Shown here: piece after piece, positions 32,615 to 33,582 of the stretch
Layout of the letters: the number at the start of each line of letters is the position of its first letter
Numbering within the stretch: position 1 is the stretch's first letter
Assembly (NCBI GenBank): GCA_016930515.1
Contig: JAFGGO010000188.1
Coordinates: forward strand, 1-33,582
DNA from: Promethearchaeota archaeon
GTDB lineage: Archaea; Asgardarchaeota; Lokiarchaeia; Sigyniarchaeales; SOKP01
Length of the DNA stretch: 33,582 bases
Direction of reading: 5' to 3'
Translations under genes and position numbers: made by a program
Notes under the pieces: generated by a model
Told to the model about the DNA's origin: nothing
The model's database searches: none
Seen by the model: only the letters and a program-made list of their open reading frames with translations

Positions 32615-32773
32615 AATCTTTTTTTTCATTAAATATAAAAAAGTCAATGGAGAGGTACGAAATTCCTGAGTCTTTTGCCTTATTATCCTTCTCCGATCGA
32701 CGATCCCTATCCTGTTTTTCCTCAGCAAGTCCTCCAATTTCTCGATAAACTCTTTTAAAGTCAAGATTCTCAT
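32600..32773 (-). CDS. Repeat-encoded peptide, copy P, with its own ATG
   Basis: Although the repeat's promoter and GTG are missing, an ATG at 32773, 7 nt after the DUF5615 stop, opens MRILTLKEFIEKLEDLLRKN and continues IVDRRRIIRQKTQEF. The tail (RTSPLTFLYLMKKK...) runs to 32600, just over the end of propeller gene 6. It could be translated as the last gene of the DUF433-DUF5615 operon. Confidence 0.4.
   Translation of the reverse strand: MRILTLKEFIEKLEDLLRKNRIGIVDRRRIIRQKTQEFRTSPLTFLYLMKKKILCFQ
32660..32773 (-). repeat. Dispersed repeat, copy P (3' half only)
   Basis: It keeps the left edge AATTCCTGAG and the C-terminal half and ends at CTCAT, where the complete copies have the NLTLEE codons. 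It lies directly downstream of a minus-strand DUF433-DUF5615 module, as copy E does. Confidence 0.85.
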
Positions 32774-32780
32774 TAAAATA

Positions 32781-33139
32781 TCAATTTTTTTCACGAAAAA
32801 CAGGACCTTCTTTTTCCAATAATAACAATTTCTCTTCAAGGACCTTTACATTCAAGGAACCAATTAATTCTTCAAAAACAGGAAGTACATTTTCGTCTAT
32901 TAATGGATGGATGCTAATTACTACTAAAAAATGTTGTCTTCCGTGCTTAAAATAGATAAAATCCTTGTCATAACTAATAAGAATTCTCCGTTCTCTTCGA
33001 GCTAATTCCATTAATTCGCTATTCTTTATCCCTTTCTTGCCTAAATCTTGAACGGTGACCGTGTCGTGTCCTGAATTTATCAAGAGTTTTTTAAGGTTAT
33101 TGGAAACATTTTCGTCTAATAGAAATCTCTATCTTTCAT
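32781..33139 (-). pseudogene. DUF5615 PIN-like toxin with N-terminal frameshift
   Basis: ATG 33139 overlaps the DUF433 stop (ATGA) but reads MKDRDFY and stops. Two bases on, the expected FLLDENVSNNLKKLLINSG frame runs to 32781 with LGKKGIKNSELMELA and RILISYDKDFIYF, the DUF5615 motifs. An extra GA pair within AGAGATTT (about 33125-33130) explains the shift. The acidic N-terminal Asp-Glu lies after the lesion, so a downstream start would lose the first strand. Confidence 0.8.
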
Positions 33140-33360
33140 GTGTGGGTACTGTTTCGTTCCTCAAGAGTCATTCGGGCATATCCTATAGCAGTAGCTATGT
33201 CTTCTCGAGATAATTGCGGATAGGCATCGATAATTTCATCGAAAGTCTTTCCCGCTTCTAACCATTCGAGAATCAGATCGATCATTATTCTCGTGCCTTT
33301 TATTCGAGGCTTTCCGTGGCAGATATCAGGATCGATTTCTATCTTGCTATTTTGCATCAT
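33136..33360 (-). CDS. DUF433 antitoxin
   Basis: The 74-aa product has the family pattern IEIDPDICHGKPRIKGTRIM, ILEWLEAGKTFDEIIDAYPQ and SREDIATAIGYA. The frame is intact and its stop overlaps the toxin ATG. It is the second DUF433 in the window, clearly divergent from that at 17199, so it is not a recent duplicate. Confidence 0.85.
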   Translation of the reverse strand: MMQNSKIEIDPDICHGKPRIKGTRIMIDLILEWLEAGKTFDEIIDAYPQLSREDIATAIGYARMTLEERNSTHT

Positions 33361-33488
33361 ACTATGAATATCATCTTCAGATTCTAATTAATATTTTACC
33401 ATTCATACACGATGGAGTTAAAAATTGAAATTCATTCGATAAATAATATCGAATTATCAAGGTATCGATTTCAATCGATAAAATAGAT

Positions 33489-33582
33489 AAATTCCTGCGT
33501 TATTGGCGCACGATCTTGCGCTGCACGACGATCTATACCATGTTTTTCCGCAGCAGGTCCTCGAACTTTTCGGTAAACTCCT
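33489..33582 (-). repeat. Dispersed repeat, copy Q (cut by the window edge)
   Basis: The C-terminal half is visible up to the edge (EFTEKFEDLLRKN) but decayed, with two in-frame stops (KNMV*IVVQRKIVRQ*). It shows that the array continues beyond the window. Confidence 0.8.

Noticed and set aside
10310-33582. Repeats as a CRISPR array or as integron attC sites
   Set aside because: Units are about 250 bp, coding, irregularly spaced by 0.5-3 kb and not separated by short spacers, so not CRISPR. They lack the paired R'/R'' cores and long imperfect palindrome of attC, and no IntI-like gene is present.
1-33582. tRNA, rRNA or a tRNA-borne attachment site
   Set aside because: Scanning by eye found no cloverleaf with a conserved T-loop and no rRNA segment; a covariance-model search would be needed to exclude a divergent tRNA.

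Overview
The window looks archaeal. It is AT-rich, with TATA-like boxes (TTTAAATA, ATATATAA) about 25-30 nt before many starts, some well-placed Shine-Dalgarno sequences (GAGGTGAT, AAAGGAGGT) and many TTG/GTG starts. The surface proteins end in a Gly-Tyr/Phe motif, one hydrophobic helix and a short basic tail, an architecture I associate with Asgard archaea. That placement is tentative because there is no rRNA or housekeeping marker here.

Positions 1-2029 hold the 3' part of a TPR protein. Positions 2068-10227 look like the core of a plasmid-like mobile element. It has an AbrB-type regulator facing a cluster of GTTATAA boxes, a 128-aa unknown, a large protein with a C-terminal PD-(D/E)XK-like nuclease signature, and a membrane-anchored HerA/VirB4-like ATPase with a zinc ribbon. 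A minus-strand set follows: a PD-(D/E)XK nuclease gene broken by one in-frame TAA, a CD-NTase-fold nucleotidyltransferase and a 45-aa NPNNP protein, possibly a CBASS-like defence unit. An HUH rolling-circle replication initiator comes last.

From 10.3 kb to the right edge the organisation changes. Seventeen copies of one dispersed repeat (A-Q, about 250 bp when complete), all in the same orientation, are interleaved with cargo. The cargo is six paralogous surface proteins, each with an eight-repeat (probably eight-bladed) beta-propeller, and eleven toxin-antitoxin (TA) modules: ParE/RelE-like, VapBC, AbrB-PIN, DUF433-DUF5615 and TumE-like. On the minus strand each complete repeat carries a promoter, a hairpin or operator, a Shine-Dalgarno site and a GTG start for a roughly 47-aa charged helical peptide. 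The repeat has no stop codon of its own, so each reading frame runs into unique DNA and gains a different C-terminal tail. Four copies share the same 4-bp frameshifting insertion. Five copies keep only the 3' half and each lies directly downstream of a minus-strand TA operon; a sixth runs off the window edge.

The layout resembles an integron-style cassette array loaded with addiction modules, but I see no integrase and no attC-like site. The repeat family and its role in gathering TA and propeller cassettes is the best candidate for an undescribed system here. Four of the eleven toxins carry a single inactivating lesion (two TGA stops, two frameshifts) beside an antitoxin gene that is usually intact. 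This suggests turnover of the array, or sequencing error, and should be checked against reads.
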